This document shows positions 41,809-53,200 of a stretch of 64,000 bases of DNA, piece after piece. The stretch spans positions 682,001-746,000 of the forward strand of contig NZ_CP197171.1 of NCBI RefSeq assembly GCF_052055485.1, read 5' to 3'. Each line of letters starts with the position of its first letter. The first letter of the stretch is position 1. A program made the position numbers and the translations under genes. A model generated the notes under the pieces. That model made no database searches. It was not told the DNA's origin and saw nothing but the letters and a program-made list of their open reading frames with translations. This DNA comes from Amphibacillus sp052055485. Lineage in GTDB: Bacteria > Bacillota > Bacilli > Bacillales > Amphibacillaceae.

Positions 41809-43218
41809 TTACTGGTTGTAAATAACTGATTCTTCTTTGGCCTGTTCTATGACAGCATTGCCAAGTTGTTGATAACTCTCAACTGCTTCAGCAGGTGTTT
41901 TTTCTTCAGTATAGATCGCTTGTAACTCTGGGAACAATACTTGTCTTAATTCATTATAGCCAGGCACGTTACCAGAGAAGTTAAAGAGATACTGTGCGTT
42001 TTCCTCATAAGCTTCAAACATTGGATTTTCATCTGCAAATTCCTCTACAACTGAGGTACGAACAGGAATACTGCTTGTTGATGATTTGACTAATTCAGGA
42101 TCAGATGAATAGAATTCAATAAAATCTTTACTGACTTCCATTCGTGTCTCATCCCCGGTATCAAATAAAGAAGAACCTATGACGTAAGTAAACTGTACTG
42201 CCCCTCCATCTGTCGTAGGTATGTTAGCAATTCGAGCATCAAATTCAGGTGATGAACCACTTTCCATATCTGCTAACATATTGTTAAACAAAATAGAGTT
42301 GGTAACACTAATTCCTAATTGTTGATTCTGGAACATGGCTATGACATCATTCGATGATACAGACTCTGGGCCCCTATTTGTTAATCCATCTTGATAAGTT
42401 TCTTGTAACCATTCCATAGCTCTTACACCATCTTCATCATCAAGCACAATATTATCATCTTCACCAAAGAATTCATTACCAAACATTCTTAAATAAGCCA
42501 AGTTCCAAGTATCTCCTTGATCATTCAAAGCAAAGAGTCCCATAGGAAATGCATTTGAATATTTATCTGTTGGTATATCTTCTTTTAAAGTTGCTAAGAT
42601 GGTTTCAAATTCATCAAATGTCCACGTTTTAATTTCGTTTTCCCCACCTACATAATCTTCGAGGCCAGCATCGATAAACATATCTGCGTTGTATGTTAAA
42701 GTTCCCGGGTTATTGGAAAATGGGTAGAAATAAATATCCTCACCAAATGTTACTTGTTCCCAATATGTCTCACTAATATCTTCTTTTGACTCCTGATCAA
42801 CAATATCTGTCAATGGAGCTAAAGCACCGCGATGAACGTAGTCACCCATTGCAAAGGTACTTTCAAAGAAAATATCTGGTGGTGTTCCACCACTAAGATT
42901 AACGTTTAATAACTCATCTCTTTGATCTGATGCAATGACTTCAACGTCAATATTCACATCATATTTATCATATTCTTCTTCAAATCTTTCGGCAGCATGA
43001 TTAAAGAAACTATCATAGTCCGCTCCATCCTCAGAGGAATCGATGACTCCTCTCCATTGGGGTGTTAACCAAAGAGAAATATTTACTGTTTCAAGCGTTT
43101 CATCTGTATCTTCTCCACCATCACCACCTGATTCAGCATCGTTACCTCCACAACCGGCTAATAGAATGAGACCAAGCAACATCACCATAAATAAAATAAT
43201 AGAGCGTTTCTTAAACAT
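41809..43218 (-). CDS. ABC sugar-binding lipoprotein
   Basis: The 469-residue protein begins MFKKRSIILFMVMLLGLILL and continues AGCGGND, a lipoprotein signal with Cys23, followed by an acidic Gly/Glu/Asp linker. The rest is a family 1 extracellular solute-binding protein (PPDIFFESTFAMGDYVHRGA, LAPLTDIVDQ; later GNVPGYNELR). An upstream ATG at 43248 lacks a ribosome site, whereas GGAGG lies 7 bases before ATG 43218. It captures the sugar outside the membrane for the two permeases. It is encoded just after the lyase gene. Confidence 0.92.
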   Translation of the reverse strand: MFKKRSIILFMVMLLGLILLAGCGGNDAESGGDGGEDTDETLETVNISLWLTPQWRGVIDSSEDGADYDSFFNHAAERFEEEYDKYDVNIDVEVIASDQRDELLNVNLSGGTPPDIFFESTFAMGDYVHRGALAPLTDIVDQESKEDISETYWEQVTFGEDIYFYPFSNNPGTLTYNADMFIDAGLEDYVGGENEIKTWTFDEFETILATLKEDIPTDKYSNAFPMGLFALNDQGDTWNLAYLRMFGNEFFGEDDNIVLDDEDGVRAMEWLQETYQDGLTNRGPESVSSNDVIAMFQNQQLGISVTNSILFNNMLADMESGSSPEFDARIANIPTTDGGAVQFTYVIGSSLFDTGDETRMEVSKDFIEFYSSDPELVKSSTSSIPVRTSVVEEFADENPMFEAYEENAQYLFNFSGNVPGYNELRQVLFPELQAIYTEEKTPAEAVESYQQLGNAVIEQAKEESVIYNQ

Positions 43219-43333
43219 TTTTAAACCTCCTGTTTTTTTATCTTTCATATTATTTTTGAAAATAAATTATTTAATAGTTTTAATAAAGAATTTCTTAACC
43301 TATCTAAATTAACAAGGCAATTTTTACTTGGTG

Positions 43334-44248
43334 TTATTCATCCGCATAATAGGCAATTGCTTGATCAATCATATTTTTAATTCCTTCAATTTCTTTTAAC
43401 TCTTCTTTTGATACAGATTGCAATGGAGCCCGTACACCACCCACATTCATTTGATTTAATTTAAGGATTTCTTTGATGACAGCATACATATGTCCCTCAA
43501 ATAAAGTTAACGATACGATAATGTTATTGATATCTGCTTGAATTTTCCTTGCTTTCTCAAAATCACCTTTAACTACATAGTTTTCAGCTTTAATAAACAA
43601 CTCTGGCATCACTCCGTATGTTCCGCCTATCCCACTATCTGCACCAATTAGTCTGCCAGATATATATTGTTCATCCGGTCCATTAAAAATGACAAAGTCA
43701 TCTCCTGCTTCAGCCTTAAAACGTTCAATATCCATGGTTGGCATTGATGAGTTCTTCAAACCAATGACTTTAGGATTTGAAATAAGTTTTTTAAACAAAG
43801 AGATTGAAAGATTATATCCCGTTGTTTGTGGAATATTGTAAATAATAAATGGTAATTCTGTCGCTTCAATAATGTCAGTCCAATACTGATAGATTGAAAC
43901 CTCAGAAAGCTTAAAATAAATAGGGGGAATGGCCGATAAAGCATCATATCCTAGTTCTGCTGCGTATTTAGCTAAAATAATACTATCTCTAGTTGATGGT
44001 GCTCCGACATGAGCAATTAATGTTATTTTTCCTCTTAATTTGTTGGCAACATATTTTAGCGTTGCCTTTCTCTCATCTATACTTTGATAGATGCATTCAC
44101 CAGAGCTGCCTCCTACATAAAGTCCATTCACTCCTTTATTAAAAAGATGTGTACACAAACTTTCTGTTCTTTCCTTTGATACATTTCCCTCATCATCATA
44201 ACAAGCATAGAAAGCAGGAATGATCCCTTTAAATTTATTTTTCTTCAT
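43334..44248 (-). CDS. nanA: N-acetylneuraminate lyase family aldolase
   Basis: This 304-residue TIM-barrel enzyme of the DHDPS/NAL superfamily has the Schiff-base Lys165 in VIGLKNSS and Tyr137 in IIYNIPQTTG, positions identical to those of E. coli N-acetylneuraminate lyase. The carboxylate-binding motif is GGSSGE (residues 46-51). It cleaves sialic acid to ManNAc and pyruvate. With NanE, a kinase and an ABC importer downstream the assignment is well supported, although other NAL-family aldolases exist. It is first in the operon; GGAGG precedes the ATG and a cre-like site lies upstream. Confidence 0.87.
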   Translation of the reverse strand: MKKNKFKGIIPAFYACYDDEGNVSKERTESLCTHLFNKGVNGLYVGGSSGECIYQSIDERKATLKYVANKLRGKITLIAHVGAPSTRDSIILAKYAAELGYDALSAIPPIYFKLSEVSIYQYWTDIIEATELPFIIYNIPQTTGYNLSISLFKKLISNPKVIGLKNSSMPTMDIERFKAEAGDDFVIFNGPDEQYISGRLIGADSGIGGTYGVMPELFIKAENYVVKGDFEKARKIQADINNIIVSLTLFEGHMYAVIKEILKLNQMNVGGVRAPLQSVSKEELKEIEGIKNMIDQAIAYYADE

Positions 44249-44269
44249 CCTTTCACCTCCATTTTCTTT

Positions 44270-44283
44270 TAGAAGCGCTTACA
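44270..44283. promoter_or_regulatory. cre-like site upstream of the sialic-type operon
   Basis: The box reads TGTAAGCGCTTCTA on the minus strand, a close match to the CcpA cre consensus, 22 bases before the lyase start. Catabolite repression of the whole operon is the likely effect. Confidence 0.75.
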
Positions 44284-44389
44284 TGTTCAATCTAACACAG
44301 GTTATTTGTTTTGGCAATAATTTTCTTCATTATTTAAATTTAAGAAAAAATTTTCATTTAATTAGATAATTAAAAATGGTCGTCAAACA

Positions 44390-44436
44390 CAAAAAAAGAA
44401 GACGAGGAAAGTTGCTCACTAACCTCTATCTTCTTT
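44390..44436 (-). terminator. Terminator of the glucan phosphorylase operon
   Basis: AAAGAAGACGAGG (44395-44407) pairs with CCTCTATCTTCTTT (44423-44436) with one bulge. In the leftward direction the stem ends in a run of T (A-tract from 44391). It lies 16 bases after the stop of the phosphorylase gene. Confidence 0.8.
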
Positions 44437-44451
44437 ACTTTTTATTCTTTA

Positions 44452-47400
44452 TTAAGCTAATTGAACGTGAATAGCTTTAACCGCTCCAGTTCTAATTTGC
44501 TCTGCTAAACTTCCAGAAATAACTGTTCCTTCAACAATCAGTTGCTCATCATCCTCCAATGTACATGTATATTTTGTTGGTTTAACACCTGAGGTTCCAT
44601 ACGTGTGCTTTCGTTTGATATTATCATATGTGACATCTACTCGATTGAATAATTTGAACTTGACACAGCCTTCTTGATCAAATAACCAACTTGGAAGTGT
44701 CGGTGCCAATTCAAAAGTTAGCGTATGATCTATATAGCTAAATGGTTTTTGACCAACGAACATGGTAAACCACATATGCAAAAACTCAACTGTCGACCCA
44801 CTTAATCTAGCGATAAAACCTTTACCATGTAAGGATGGATCTGGATTTGCACTACTTGCAATAAATGAAGAGTTTTCTAATATACTTCTCCCATAAATCT
44901 CAGGATCATTAAATACAACAAGTCCTGTTTTGATTTCTTCAAAAAATTCATCATAGAGTTCATTTCTTAATAGTTCTAATAAATATTTATAGGACATGTG
45001 GAGAAAAATTGATTCATTTTCCAACCATCCTGGTGTGAAAAATTTGGCCCGACCTAATTCAATTGGTTCTGATTTAATAGAGACACTCGTTTTATACATG
45101 CCAAGTTTTCGATCATATAGATCAGACTGTTTTACTTTTTCATAAATGCTCTTTGCTTTTTTCGGATCATCAGACAGCTTTAATTGTTTAACAATCCCCT
45201 CTAAGAATGGTAATACAGCATGTGGCATCATCGTCTGTACGGTTTTATCATCTGAAGAGAGTTCAACTTCAAAATAAAAATAGGTTGGTACAAGTTTGTC
45301 ATTAAATGCTTCTACAGCGTCTATAGCTAAATCGACATAGCACTTAAATACGTTAATTATCTCGATGGCTTGATCAATTGTACAAGTAAATAGTTCACCT
45401 GAAATTCCTGATTGAATTGAAGAACGATAGCCTTCACGAATAGATGTGACATCTTTCCATAATTCTAAATTCAAACCAGTTTGGTCAATCGATGCTAAGC
45501 GCTTAGTTAATGCTTGGATAAATTGACCAGCCTCTTTTGGGAGTGAAACCTCGAAAGAGCCCATCAATGGTTCTAACTTTATTTGCTTCAATAATCGCTT
45601 AAGTTCATATAGTTCAGACACACCTGAGCCAAACATACCTGGCAAACCATTTAGCGCATCATTCCAGCCTGGTTTTCCTGCTTCCATTTCGATTCCTAAT
45701 CCATAAGGAGCAATTGTTGCCGTTTTATTAACTGCTAACAGGAATAGCTTGGAGAATAAATTGGTTGTAAAAATCTCCCCACGATTGTAATCTGTTCGAA
45801 GCCATTGGCCATTCCCCTTTGCCTGCTCATTCACTTTAGTTTCATCAATCGTCAACGCATGATATTGACGGACCTGGTTATTTTCTTTAACATATTTAAT
45901 CTTTTGACGATTAACTGAAGCCGGACTGTCAAAATAGCGATAACCTTTCTCAAAATAGAATTCTTGTTTTCTATCTGGATAGATAGCCAAATAACTATCG
46001 ATTAAATCTAGGTTATAGGTCCAATGATCAATCCAAAATCCTTCTCCATGCTCTGCTTCCAACGCTTCGTCACTGGCCGCCAACAAATTTGTTAAGAAAG
46101 CTTCAAATGGAACGGTCAATTCAATCGCATGTTCAGTAAGATAACGTTTGACATCTCCCGGTGTATAGCCTTTACTCAACCATTCTTTAAATGGCTCATG
46201 AACGTTCTTTGGAACCCCATATGGACTAAAGTCAAAACTAGCATCTTTTAAAGTAAAACGCACCGTTTTAATTGCCAATGGATTATAGCCATCCAATTGA
46301 ATCAAATTGATAAATTGTTTAATATTATCATCCTCGACTCGAGGCTCCAACAAAACATCAAGACGTCTATTTTGATTCATGTCCCGGTAGTTTCCGTTTC
46401 CCTGTGAATAGTATGATGGACTAATCGAAAAGTAGTTATAATCTCTTTCCAAGTCACCATGTTTACGAGAGTATAAATAGAACACTTGCTTTACGGCTTC
46501 ATTTTCAAAGACAAATGGAAAGCCACCCCGTAAGCCATTATCCAAATAATTCTGTTTGACATAAGCATCAAAATGAGACAAAGCTGTCTGTGTTTTCACT
46601 CGATCAATTAGAGGCTTGGTCAATTGAACAGCTGCTTTTCTATAACTATTAAATTTTTCAGCTGATAAATGCTTAGTAACAAACGCTCGCGCTTGATCCG
46701 GCTTTTCAACTTGACCTATCACTGAAAAAAGTTTAATCGTTTCATCACCTTCAAATTGATATTTAACAGGGGAGAAGCCACAAGCAACTTTGTTAGTTCC
46801 CACCTGACTATCCAGCGGTAATTCATCTAGATGATGGTTATTAAAAAACTCAGCCTGTCTTAATGATAAGTCATCACCAAAAACAAGGCGTCGATCGTAA
46901 AGAGGTGGGATAATGGATTCACCTTGTTCTGTTTGAAGCAATGACAGATAAAAGTTACCTTTTTCATCTTGTGTGACGGCAGCTTCATCAGCTGTACTCC
47001 CTCTCATAAAATAATAACCAAAGGTTTGATCAACCAGTTTGACATCAAACCAGCTCTTCAGTGTATGGCTAATTGATTTATATGCCATATGTTCAACTTG
47101 AGCAGGGAACAGAGTAGCTAATCCATCAACAAGCTCCATGTCTAAAGGCTCTTTACCCTCATTTGTAATCGTTACTTCTCTAATTAAGCCAGGGATCGAT
47201 TGATGGGGTAAGTTATAATAGGCCACGTTTATTTTTAATTGGTCTCGTTTATTCTCATGGGTAAGCTCTAGAATATTATCATCAATAATCATGCTATCTT
47301 GGATCATTGGATCTGAGCAATTAAATGGTTCATAATTAAAAGAATTTCGACCTCGTTTACCCTTTACAAATGTTCGAAAGCCTTGTGTAGGTACAATTTG

Positions 47401-47607
47401 ATAAGATTTGTCAGCTGAATAAAATTCCGTCATAGCATTATCCTTATTTTCTACACCAAAGCTTGCAATTGCTTGCCCTCTGTTAACGTAAAACACCCAC
47501 ATTGGAATGCCATCTTCCCCAGCTAATCCCGGCAAAAAACTAGCAAATGGGCTGGTTTGTTGATAATTATCAATTTTAAATCTCTGATCATCCATTAAGC
47601 TATACAA
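44452..47607 (-). CDS. Predicted beta-1,3-oligoglucan phosphorylase (GH94 clan, GH161/GH149-like)
   Basis: The 1051-residue cytoplasmic protein has an N-terminal beta-sandwich (SFGVENKDNAMTEFYSADKS) and a C-terminal (alpha/alpha)6 barrel with FSISPSYYSQGNGNYRDMNQ and NRRLDVLLEPRVEDDN, then EGYRSSIQSGISGELFT. Overall this is a cellobiose-phosphorylase-like inverting enzyme. The length and these segments fit GH161 (bacterial beta-1,3-glucan phosphorylases) rather than standard GH94 (about 800 residues); GH149 is similar and I cannot separate them by eye. It would release glucose-1-phosphate from laminari-oligosaccharides. Start TTG 47607 follows AAGGTGG. The GH1 gene upstream is in the same operon. 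Confidence 0.65.
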   Translation of the reverse strand: MYSLMDDQRFKIDNYQQTSPFASFLPGLAGEDGIPMWVFYVNRGQAIASFGVENKDNAMTEFYSADKSYQIVPTQGFRTFVKGKRGRNSFNYEPFNCSDPMIQDSMIIDDNILELTHENKRDQLKINVAYYNLPHQSIPGLIREVTITNEGKEPLDMELVDGLATLFPAQVEHMAYKSISHTLKSWFDVKLVDQTFGYYFMRGSTADEAAVTQDEKGNFYLSLLQTEQGESIIPPLYDRRLVFGDDLSLRQAEFFNNHHLDELPLDSQVGTNKVACGFSPVKYQFEGDETIKLFSVIGQVEKPDQARAFVTKHLSAEKFNSYRKAAVQLTKPLIDRVKTQTALSHFDAYVKQNYLDNGLRGGFPFVFENEAVKQVFYLYSRKHGDLERDYNYFSISPSYYSQGNGNYRDMNQNRRLDVLLEPRVEDDNIKQFINLIQLDGYNPLAIKTVRFTLKDASFDFSPYGVPKNVHEPFKEWLSKGYTPGDVKRYLTEHAIELTVPFEAFLTNLLAASDEALEAEHGEGFWIDHWTYNLDLIDSYLAIYPDRKQEFYFEKGYRYFDSPASVNRQKIKYVKENNQVRQYHALTIDETKVNEQAKGNGQWLRTDYNRGEIFTTNLFSKLFLLAVNKTATIAPYGLGIEMEAGKPGWNDALNGLPGMFGSGVSELYELKRLLKQIKLEPLMGSFEVSLPKEAGQFIQALTKRLASIDQTGLNLELWKDVTSIREGYRSSIQSGISGELFTCTIDQAIEIINVFKCYVDLAIDAVEAFNDKLVPTYFYFEVELSSDDKTVQTMMPHAVLPFLEGIVKQLKLSDDPKKAKSIYEKVKQSDLYDRKLGMYKTSVSIKSEPIELGRAKFFTPGWLENESIFLHMSYKYLLELLRNELYDEFFEEIKTGLVVFNDPEIYGRSILENSSFIASSANPDPSLHGKGFIARLSGSTVEFLHMWFTMFVGQKPFSYIDHTLTFELAPTLPSWLFDQEGCVKFKLFNRVDVTYDNIKRKHTYGTSGVKPTKYTCTLEDDEQLIVEGTVISGSLAEQIRTGAVKAIHVQLA

Positions 47608-47681
47608 TATTATCCACCTTCCTCGTAACTTCTAATGACTTATTCATAACTGAAAACTGATATCATCGGCAATACTTATGA

Positions 47682-49016
47682 TTAAACTTTTCGTTGTCGA
47701 ACAACCTTTTGATAAAACTTTGCACTATCTTTAAGAAATCGTTCTTGCGTATCAAAATCGACATAGACAATACCAAAACGCTTATCATAGCCAAATGCCC
47801 ACTCAAAATTATCAAATAGAGACCACACATAGTATCCTGCAATCCCCATCCCTTCATGATTAAGCTCAGCAACAGCTTGTAAATGTTGCTGAATATAAGC
47901 TGTTCTCTCCCGATCATGAATTTGCTTATCCTCTGTTAGCTGATCAGGATAAGAAGCCCCATTCTCAGTAATGATTATCGGTAAGTCTGTATAATCCCTA
48001 CGTAAACGTCGAATTAAATCTTTAAATTCTTCTGGCGATATATCCCATCCCATACCTGTTTTCTGATAGTCTGAATAAGCTTCTTGAAATAAAAATGGAC
48101 TAATTGCATTATACTCAACTAAATCACGATTATAATAATTAATGCCAAAAAAATCACACGCTACTGATATTGTTTTTAAATCACCTGGCTTAATAAAATT
48201 AAAATCATCAACAAATTTAGCAAATAAATTAATCATATCAACTGGATAAGAACCTTTAAAAATCGGATCTAAAAACCACCTATTTTTGTGTCCATCCGCA
48301 TTATTTTGTGCAATGATCTGATTCATTTCGTTACCAGCTGGATAAATCGGGCTTAAATTTAAGGTGATACCGATTGGTGTGGTTGAACCCATTTCTTCTT
48401 TTAACCATTTGACCGCTTGACCATGTGACACAAGAATGTGATGGGCAGCAATTAATGACTCTTTAACATTCGTATGGCCCGGGGCATGTACACCTTCTTG
48501 ATAGCCTAAAAAAGCAGCACACCAAGGTTCATTTTGTGTAATCCAACTATCAACATCAGCATCCAGAGCTTCAAAAACCTTTCTTGCATAATCGAGAAAC
48601 CAGGTTAGAGATTGTCGATTTAACCAGCCACCTTTTTCATAAGCCCATTGCGGCATATCCCAATGGTATAAAGTGACAACTGGTTTAATACCATTTTGCT
48701 TAAGCTCCTGAACTAAACGCTGATAAAACTGCATCCCCGCTTCATTATATTTGCCTTCTTCAGGATAAATTCTCGACCAAGCAATTGAAAAACGATAGCT
48801 TTCCACACCAAGTGATTTGATGATTTGAACATCTTCTTGATAACGATTATAGTGATCACAAGCTTGATCGCCATGATCCTGATTAACTATTTTTCCTGGT
48901 TTCCTTGAGAAGGTATCCCAAATTGATGGTGTTCGTCCGTCTTGTGCCGCTCCACCCTCAATTTGATAGGATGATGTTGCTGTTCCAAAAGTAAATTGAT
49001 CATCAAATGTCTTCAA
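47682..49016 (-). CDS. GH1 beta-glucosidase
   Basis: A family 1 glycosidase of 444 residues. Acid/base Glu163 lies in WITQNEPWCA and the nucleophile in PIIITENGASYPD. The N-terminal motif FTFGTATSSYQIEGG is typical, and WSLFDNFEWAFGY is found near the end. It lacks a signal peptide and should hydrolyse imported oligosaccharides, probably laminaribiose or cellobiose, in the cytoplasm. GGAG lies 8 bases before TTG 49016; a longer frame from 49067 has no ribosome site. It forms an operon with the phosphorylase gene 74 bases downstream. Confidence 0.93.
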   Translation of the reverse strand: MKTFDDQFTFGTATSSYQIEGGAAQDGRTPSIWDTFSRKPGKIVNQDHGDQACDHYNRYQEDVQIIKSLGVESYRFSIAWSRIYPEEGKYNEAGMQFYQRLVQELKQNGIKPVVTLYHWDMPQWAYEKGGWLNRQSLTWFLDYARKVFEALDADVDSWITQNEPWCAAFLGYQEGVHAPGHTNVKESLIAAHHILVSHGQAVKWLKEEMGSTTPIGITLNLSPIYPAGNEMNQIIAQNNADGHKNRWFLDPIFKGSYPVDMINLFAKFVDDFNFIKPGDLKTISVACDFFGINYYNRDLVEYNAISPFLFQEAYSDYQKTGMGWDISPEEFKDLIRRLRRDYTDLPIIITENGASYPDQLTEDKQIHDRERTAYIQQHLQAVAELNHEGMGIAGYYVWSLFDNFEWAFGYDKRFGIVYVDFDTQERFLKDSAKFYQKVVRQRKV

Positions 49017-50221
49017 TCTATTCACTCCAAATCTTTTTTTATCTATCCTTTCATAGAGACATTGCATTTAATAAATTATTAAAATATTGGTAATTATAGC
49101 GAAATTAGTTTGAATCACGAAGAGAACAAGAATTGCATTAATACTTTAATCATTCTATTCTTTACCCTAGATTTAATTAAACTGATTATTTCATTAGATT
49201 ACCTGACATAAAGCTAAATTTCATGATTAGTTCAAAGACTAAAGCGCTTTAATTTTTTCGTATAATTTTCAATGCTTTACTAAAAAGGATGTGTAATTCT
49301 TCTACCTAAATATTCAATAAACATCGCCCCCATCAGTCAGAACTTACTTGTAAATAATGTGCTACCGGCGAGTCAAAAATATGGTCTAATCCCTCTACAA
49401 TCACCACTGTGTTTTTTACTTGTTAACTTACATTATTGTATACATTTAACACTTCCGACTCGATAATTAATAGTTATCTAGTCTATTCAATAATGTGATA
49501 ACTTAATATCATTTCCAACCGACCGAAAGCGCTTTCTATTTCATAATATATTACCTATTTTTTTTTGTCAATAGATGATGATAGATAATTATTAGCCTCC
49601 CTATCCAACAAAAAATACTAAAATAGGATAGCTATCCTAGCGTTTTTAATATATAATAAGATTTAATAATGATGATTTTTTACTCCCACTCTGCGACAAA
49701 ACATAGGATTGCTTTAGACAAAATTAACTTGTTACTCTTGATTAAATCGAAAGCGCTTGGAATCAATAAAATTATTAATTTACCATTAACTATGATGTGA
49801 AAATATTTGTGCTTAACTAAATTTGAACTATTTATAAGTTAATTGGAGCGACTAATGTAAATACTCTAAATATAAATAAGATGTCATTAAAGGTATAAAA
49901 CGAAAGTTCAATCAGTGGGAGTTTTACGGACCGTTAGCTGTGGTAAATAATTCCTACTTTTAACTAACCTATAATCATGAATCAGTCAGTTCTTAACAAA
50001 TATCCATGTGAAAAAATTGAGTATTTAAGCATATTGATGCTAGACACGTAATTATCATCATAGGTGAATTAGTAACACGAATTCGAAAGCGCTTTGAAAT
50101 TATAATTAAGAATTTCAAGGATTTATTTGAAAGCGCTTTAGATCATATCAACAGGAAGGAGGGAATAATATTAGTCTGCTATAGGTCAACTGTTACTTAA
50201 ATTAACGAAGGAGGAAACAAA
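49017..50221. promoter_or_regulatory. Divergent regulatory region of the GH1 and GH81 operons
   Basis: About 1.2 kb without a supported gene. It contains five GAAAGCGCTTTC-type palindromes: AAAGCGCTTT 49241-49250, GAAAGCGCTTTC 49525-49536, GAAAGCGCTTGG 49749-49760, TTCGAAAGCGCTTTGAA 50082-50098 and TGAAAGCGCTTTA 50128-50140. The first three face the GH1 side and the last two lie shortly upstream of GH81. A copy of the intergenic repeat found at 33271 lies at 49895-49923. LacI-family and CcpA-type control is inferred. Confidence 0.75.
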
Positions 50222-53200
50222 ATGATAAGTAAAAAAGGATCATTGTTTATTGTATTGATGATTGTTACACTCTTTCTTCCAGTTAGTAGCGTTCGGGCAA
50301 ACTCAACAAATACAGTTAACATTGGGAAGGGGAGCTACTCCACTGAGCTTCCTGATATTGATTACGGAGGAATAAATGATCCAGGCTTTATGGATCAGCA
50401 AGGCGAACCACCTGAAGTCATCTATCGTTCTGATAACGTTACAGGTCCAATGCCAACCAATAGGTGGTGGGGCTCACTGGCTGTTGATCAGTTCTCAATG
50501 AATCAATATCCACATCCATTTAGTATCCGACATCGTTCTGAAGGATTCCATGTTTTTTACGATGCTCCACACAATATGGTTGTGCATGAGAATCAAGAGG
50601 CGGGGACTTGGCATATTAATGGGGCAATTGGGACAGACTTTTTGATTAAACATTCTCATACGAGTAACTTTCAACATGCGCTTGTCGATGATTATAACGA
50701 TTGGTATGTAAGGGGATTGCTTGAGGATGGTTCACAAAATATGAAAGTAACATATGGGGTAGGTTCCCCTTATATTTTTGTTGAATATGAAAACGGATCA
50801 GCAGAATTAGAGTTTAATATTACGCCTGAAATCTGGGAGAACAGAGGAAACGTCATAGGCTTCTCCACACACGATAATAAACATTACGCAGCTTTTGCTC
50901 CACCGGGAGAGAATTGGTCTGGCATAGGGACGCAAAGTTTAACAAATAATTCGGATTACATCTCTGTTGCCAAACTCCCTGATCAGGATACAAGTATGCT
51001 AGATAAATACGAAGAATATGCATACTCCATTGTACGTGATGCTGTTGCTGATTATCAATACGATGAGCATACAGGGGTAGTCACAACAACTTTCGAAGTG
51101 GCAACGGAAGCAAAGACATCTGATGCACCAGATGGGACATTATTTGCCTTATATCCACACCAATCTCGAAATATTGCTGAGGCATCAGAAGATCAATTAC
51201 TTCATGATTATCAGATTCGAACGATTCGTGGGCATATGACAGCATTAGAAGGCAAAAGTTTTCAAACTGAATTAACATACACCGGTGTTTTACCGTCACT
51301 CCCTGATGTAGGAAGCTATGATCGCAATCGGTTAACTGGTTATCTCGAAGATGCAAGAGCAGATTATGCAACCGGTTCAGACACTTATGAATTAGGAAAA
51401 CATCTAGGTAAATTAGCAACTCTAGCTCCTATTGCTGATCAAATGGGCGAAACTCAAATTGCTGAAGAATTCCGTGATGAACTGAAATCAGTCTTAGAGG
51501 ATTGGTTAAAGGCAACGGACGTTAATGATGTTTTAAAAGGTAAAAACTTATTTTATTACAACAATAATTGGGGAACCCTTTTGGGCTATCATGCGGCACA
51601 TGGCTCAGCCATTCGAATTAACGATCATCATTTCCATTATGGATATTTTGTTAAAGCAGCTGCCGAAATTGCCCGTACAGATCCAGATTGGGCAGCAGAA
51701 GACAATTGGGGCGGCATGATTGATCTACTTGTTCGTGATTTTGCTGCTGGACGCGATGATGAGCTATTTCCATACCTTCGGATGTTTGATCCATACTCTG
51801 GAAACTCCTGGGCTGATGGGCTAGCAACATTTGATTCTGGGAATAACCAAGAGTCCTCTTCAGAGGCAATGCATGCTTGGACAAATACGATTTTATGGGC
51901 TGAAGCGACAGGTAATACAGAATTGAGAGATCGGGCTATCTACTTATATACAACAGAAATGAGCGCTATTAACGAATATTTCTTTGACGTCCATCAAGAA
52001 ATTTTGCCTGATGAGTATGGGCCAGAAATTGTCACGATTAATTGGGGAGGTAAAATGGATTTTGCTACCTGGTGGCAATCTGGGTTAGTTGAAAAATATG
52101 CAATTAGTTGGTTACCTTTCCATGGGGGTTCATTATATTTAGGTCATCATTCTGATTATGTCGAAAGAGCCTATGAAGCGATTCGCGCAGAAAACGGATC
52201 TACCGACTGGAACTTTTGGTCCAATATGGTATGGATGTATCGTTCTTTAATCGATCCAGAAGATGCTGTTAACCAAATGGAAGCTAAAATTGATGATTAT
52301 GGGGCATTTGATCCTAGCGATGAATCGATTATTGAAAGAGGAAGTACCAAAGCTCAAACCTATCACTGGATTCACAATTTAAATGTGTTGGGGCGGGTCG
52401 ATCCTTCCATTACAGCTGATCACCCTATCTATGCGGTTTTTAACCAAGATGGTGAAAGAACGTATGTCGCTTATAATTATTCAAATTCACCAATCACCGT
52501 TAATTTCTCTGATGGACATTCCATTACCGTTGACGCAAATAGCTTTAATATAGGAAATGGTGATGAACCAGATGACCCTGAGCAACCTGATCCAGAAGAA
52601 CGTAATCCATACACGACCATTCAAGCCGAATCATTCGATCAGATGTCAGGAATTCAAATCGAAGAAACAAATGATGAATCTGGTGGTGAAAATATCGGCT
52701 GGATTTCTAATGGTGATTGGGTGAAATATGAAAATATAAATTTCAATCAAGGAGCCTCTTCAGTAAGCGTTCGAGCCGCCAGTGACAATTCAGGGAGTAT
52801 TGAATTTCGCCTAGGAAGTCAAACCGGGCATTTAATAGGCACGGTAGATATATCAAACACAGGAGGATGGCAACAGTGGGAAACATTCTCTGGTAAGGTC
52901 GATGTTGAAGGCATACATGATCTATATTTAGTTTTCACAGGCAATTCAGACTACGATTTAATGAATGTTAATTGGTTTGAATTCAGCTCAAATAATGGCG
53001 ATGACAATAGTGATGATAATATACATTTACACAATCACTACACGGCTGGTATCACCAACATCACCAATGATGTGGCGACACTATTCTTCCAACCAACTAT
53101 TGATGCTGTTTATGTCGATGTGCATATGATTATCAATAATGGTCAGCAGCTTAATTACAGGATGGACAAAATCGGTACAGATTGGGAACACATTGTCAAG